From Pyrinomonadaceae bacterium (GTDB lineage Bacteria; Acidobacteriota; Blastocatellia; Pyrinomonadales; Pyrinomonadaceae), in assembly GCA_026786155.1 (NCBI GenBank), contig JAJAYR010000081.1, forward strand, positions 1 through 6,929: a stretch of DNA of 6,929 nt, in the 5' to 3' direction. The notes beneath the pieces are model-generated. The model had not been told where the DNA came from, did not search any database, and was given only the letters and a program-made list of their open reading frames with translations. Positions 5,958-6,929 of this stretch are shown piece after piece. Both the position numbers and the translations under genes were made by a program. Numbering within the stretch: the first letter of the stretch is position 1; every line of letters begins with the position of its first letter.

Positions 5958-5996
5958 TTTGCCATCAATGGCAAAGTTTGTGCCATTGATGGCAAA
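5958..5996. promoter_or_regulatory. 16-bp perfect inverted repeat made of two near-palindromic dyads
   Basis: TTTGCCATCAATGGCA (5958-5973) is the exact reverse complement of TGCCATTGATGGCAAA (5981-5996), with a 7-base spacer AAGTTTG. Each arm is itself a dyad (GCCAT-CA-ATGGC and GCCAT-TG-ATGGC). The dyad centres are 21 bp apart, two turns of the helix, as expected for two bound dimers of a repressor or activator. The site is 81-119 bp upstream of the secreted-protein start. No T-tract follows on either strand, so it is not a terminator. A stable RNA hairpin or a dispersed repeat are alternatives. Confidence 0.5.
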
Positions 5997-6005
5997 AACC
6001 CGGCA

Positions 6006-6037
6006 AAACAAAAAAGTCCCGCATTTGCAAGACTTTT
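6006..6037 (-). terminator. Rho-independent terminator reading on the minus strand
   Basis: AAAAGTC (6012-6018) and GACTTTT (6031-6037) form a 7-bp stem, with an inner GCA/TGC pair (6021-6023 with 6026-6028). Read on the minus strand the stem is followed by a T run interrupted once (TTTTTTGTTTT, complement of 6006-6016). The + strand side has no T-tract. It would stop transcripts coming from 6322-6687, although it lies about 285 bases past that stop codon. Confidence 0.6.
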
Positions 6038-6321
6038 CCGTGCTTAAATTTTATCTTCGATTAACTTGATAAACGATGTCGGTTATTACTGTTCCAAATG
6101 GTTAAACGAAAATGCGGGAAAGTTCGATTCGGCGGACAAGTCAGGGTAATACCGAAACTAATTGAACGGGCAGCACCGGCAAATCTATTAAATACGAGCG
6201 TTAATGTAACTACTTTGATGAGTAGGTAAAAATTGGAGATTTTAAGTTTTGGACTTGTTAAAATCTATCGCCGCGCATTTATTAGATTTACCGACCTTCA
6301 GCAATTATTCAGCCAATAAAT
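6038..6321. other. Gene-poor stretch with no convincing coding sequence
   Basis: This 284-bp stretch contains only weak frames. On the + strand a 43-codon frame (ATG 6098 to TAA 6229) and, in the same register, a 28-codon frame starting with TTG (6233-6319) lack ribosome binding sites. On the minus strand a frame of about 70 codons overlaps the same DNA but has no usual start codon. Codon use resembles none of the sure genes. It may be the long 3' untranslated part of the transcript from 6322-6687, a decayed gene, or an unrecognised RNA. Confidence 0.4.
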
Positions 6322-6687
6322 TCAATACATCCGTTGCAATGTGCAGGAGACCTTTTGTTCGCTGATGTTACCGTTGTATAACTCGGCATCTTCCGTAACG
6401 ATTGATTCGCCGGAGAGAATAGCTTTCAGAAAATCCGGCTTCACTTTATATGCAACCAACGTCAGATTGCCCTGTGCCGCCGAACCACCGACCGTATGAA
6501 AGAGCGTCAAAATATCTGAGAAATCAGCAATAAACCAAGTGCCGTTGGATGCAGGCACCCGCAAACTTCCTACTGTTGGTTCAATCACTTTCCAAAAAAA
6601 CTTGCCGTCGTCCTCTTTACGCAGTTGAATATCAACTTTCCGATTTTTGTCGGAGAGCAGCGTAACCGTACATTTAGCACTAATCAT
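6322..6687 (-). CDS. Unrecognised 121-residue protein, probably a small beta-rich domain
   Basis: The frame starts at an ATG preceded by GAGGAG (complement of 6698-6703) at ten bases, a strong sign of real translation, and ends with TGA. The protein has no signal peptide or membrane segment. Its pattern alternates polar and hydrophobic residues in several short strands: KCTVTLL (5-11), KVDIQL (17-22), KFFWKVIE (29-36), GTWFIADF (49-56), NLTLVAYKV (74-82) and QKVSCTLQRM (111-120). This suggests a compact beta barrel or sandwich. Helix potential is limited to about 57-64 and 84-91. It has two cysteines (C6, C115) near the ends. I recognise no family and assign no function. It has no close neighbour; the DNA around it is more AT-rich than the left part of the window, which could mean later acquisition. 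Confidence 0.7.
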   Translation of the reverse strand: MISAKCTVTLLSDKNRKVDIQLRKEDDGKFFWKVIEPTVGSLRVPASNGTWFIADFSDILTLFHTVGGSAAQGNLTLVAYKVKPDFLKAILSGESIVTEDAELYNGNISEQKVSCTLQRMY

Positions 6688-6755
6688 TTTCTTTTTTCTC
6701 CTCGTAAATTTTTAATTCGTCACTTTTCAGGAAAATGAAAAATTCCCAATGACAA

Positions 6756-6761
6756 ATTATA
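6756..6761 (-). promoter_or_regulatory. Candidate -10 element TATAAT for the 121-residue protein gene
   Basis: ATTATA on the + strand reads TATAAT on the minus strand, about 70 bases upstream of the start at 6687. It matches the sigma-70 -10 consensus exactly, but there is no good -35 hexamer at 16-18 bases; the DNA there belongs to the hairpin at 6765-6807. It is supported by position and motif only. Confidence 0.3.
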
Positions 6762-6764
6762 AGT

Positions 6765-6807
6765 GGACTTTCTTAAAAATGTTCGCTTGAACCCTTTGAG
6801 AAAGTCC
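6765..6807. other. Hairpin overlapping the promoter region of the 121-residue protein gene
   Basis: GGACTTTCT (6765-6773) pairs perfectly with AGAAAGTCC (6799-6807), with a further T-G pair, and an inner GTTC-GCTT-GAAC hairpin (6781-6792) sits in the loop. On the + strand it is followed by TATTTTTATAG, so it could act as a + strand terminator, but no + strand gene precedes it. It could also be an operator at the -35 region of the minus-strand gene. Confidence 0.4.
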
Positions 6808-6929
6808 TATTTTTATAGTTTTCCAAACACTTACATTTATCCGCAGACAGATAAAGAATGAAACTAATTTTACTTTGTCAGATTAAGATAAAACTTTAAG
6901 AAAGAAGAATTTTAGCCGCCGATGAACGC
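6808..6929. other. AT-rich right end of the window without a supported gene
   Basis: The stretch is AT-rich up to about 6914 and then turns GC-rich (GCCGCCGATGAACGC). On the minus strand the last bases read GCG TTC ATC GGC GGC TAA, so a minus-strand gene may end at 6912, with only five codons visible. This cannot be confirmed from the window. Confidence 0.25.

Noticed and set aside
6098..6229. Forty-three-codon + strand frame
   Set aside because: No ribosome binding site, no recognisable domain, and an equally open frame on the other strand; kept only as a possible gene remnant.
6912..6929. Possible last five codons of a minus-strand gene (ending GGC GGC TAA)
   Set aside because: Too short to judge; another frame reads through the same bases to a stop further left.
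1..6929. CRISPR array, tRNA or rRNA genes, insertion sequences
   Set aside because: No regularly spaced repeats, no tRNA cloverleaf or T-loop GTTCRA with matching acceptor stem, no rRNA core motifs and no transposase or integrase motifs were seen on either strand.

Overview
The window looks like a chromosomal segment from a free-living, Gram-negative-type bacterium of moderate GC content. The best guess is Acidobacteriota, perhaps a Blastocatellia/Pyrinomonadales lineage. That guess is inference: it rests on the folate-dependent tRNA methyltransferase TrmFO, on a secreted Asn/Arg/Asp-rich helical protein of a kind I associate with that phylum, and on the codon style (many GCG, CGC and GAA/AAA codons). 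No rRNA, tRNA, CRISPR array, transposase or phage gene was seen.

Layout. Positions 1-324 hold no gene but are rich in inverted repeats: a REP-like cluster of three hairpins (21-116) and nested inverted repeats (171-290). A small SRPBCC-fold protein follows on the + strand (325-786). It converges on a minus-strand pair: an SDR oxidoreductase (start 2520) and a WalJ/YycJ-type metallo-beta-lactamase-fold hydrolase (917-1741). The pair is joined by a TAATG stop/start overlap, and a strong hairpin (822-885) separates it from the SRPBCC gene. After a 386-bp divergent intergenic region comes a tight + strand cluster: trmFO (2907-4247), a 54-residue single-pass membrane protein (4244-4408, ATGA overlap) and a TauE/SafE-type permease (4410-5138). 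The cluster ends in an imperfect hairpin (5152-5212) and a bidirectional terminator (5223-5261). A secreted helical protein of unknown function lies convergently on the minus strand (5281-5877).

The right end (5878-6929) is sparser, more AT-rich and less familiar. It holds a 16-bp perfect inverted repeat whose arms are each near-palindromic (5958-5996), a minus-strand terminator (6006-6037), about 280 bp with no convincing gene, an unrecognised 121-residue protein on the minus strand (6322-6687), and a hairpin beside its likely promoter (6765-6807).

How the genes fit together. The recognisable genes are mostly housekeeping or general metabolism (tRNA modification, an oxidoreductase, a nuclease-like hydrolase, an anion-type transporter), and no shared pathway is evident. 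The two translationally coupled pairs (SDR/MBL and trmFO/small membrane protein) are the clearest operonic links. I found no convincing new multi-gene system. The most unusual material is the nested palindrome, the orphan terminator, the unrecognised 121-residue protein, and the small membrane protein between trmFO and the permease.
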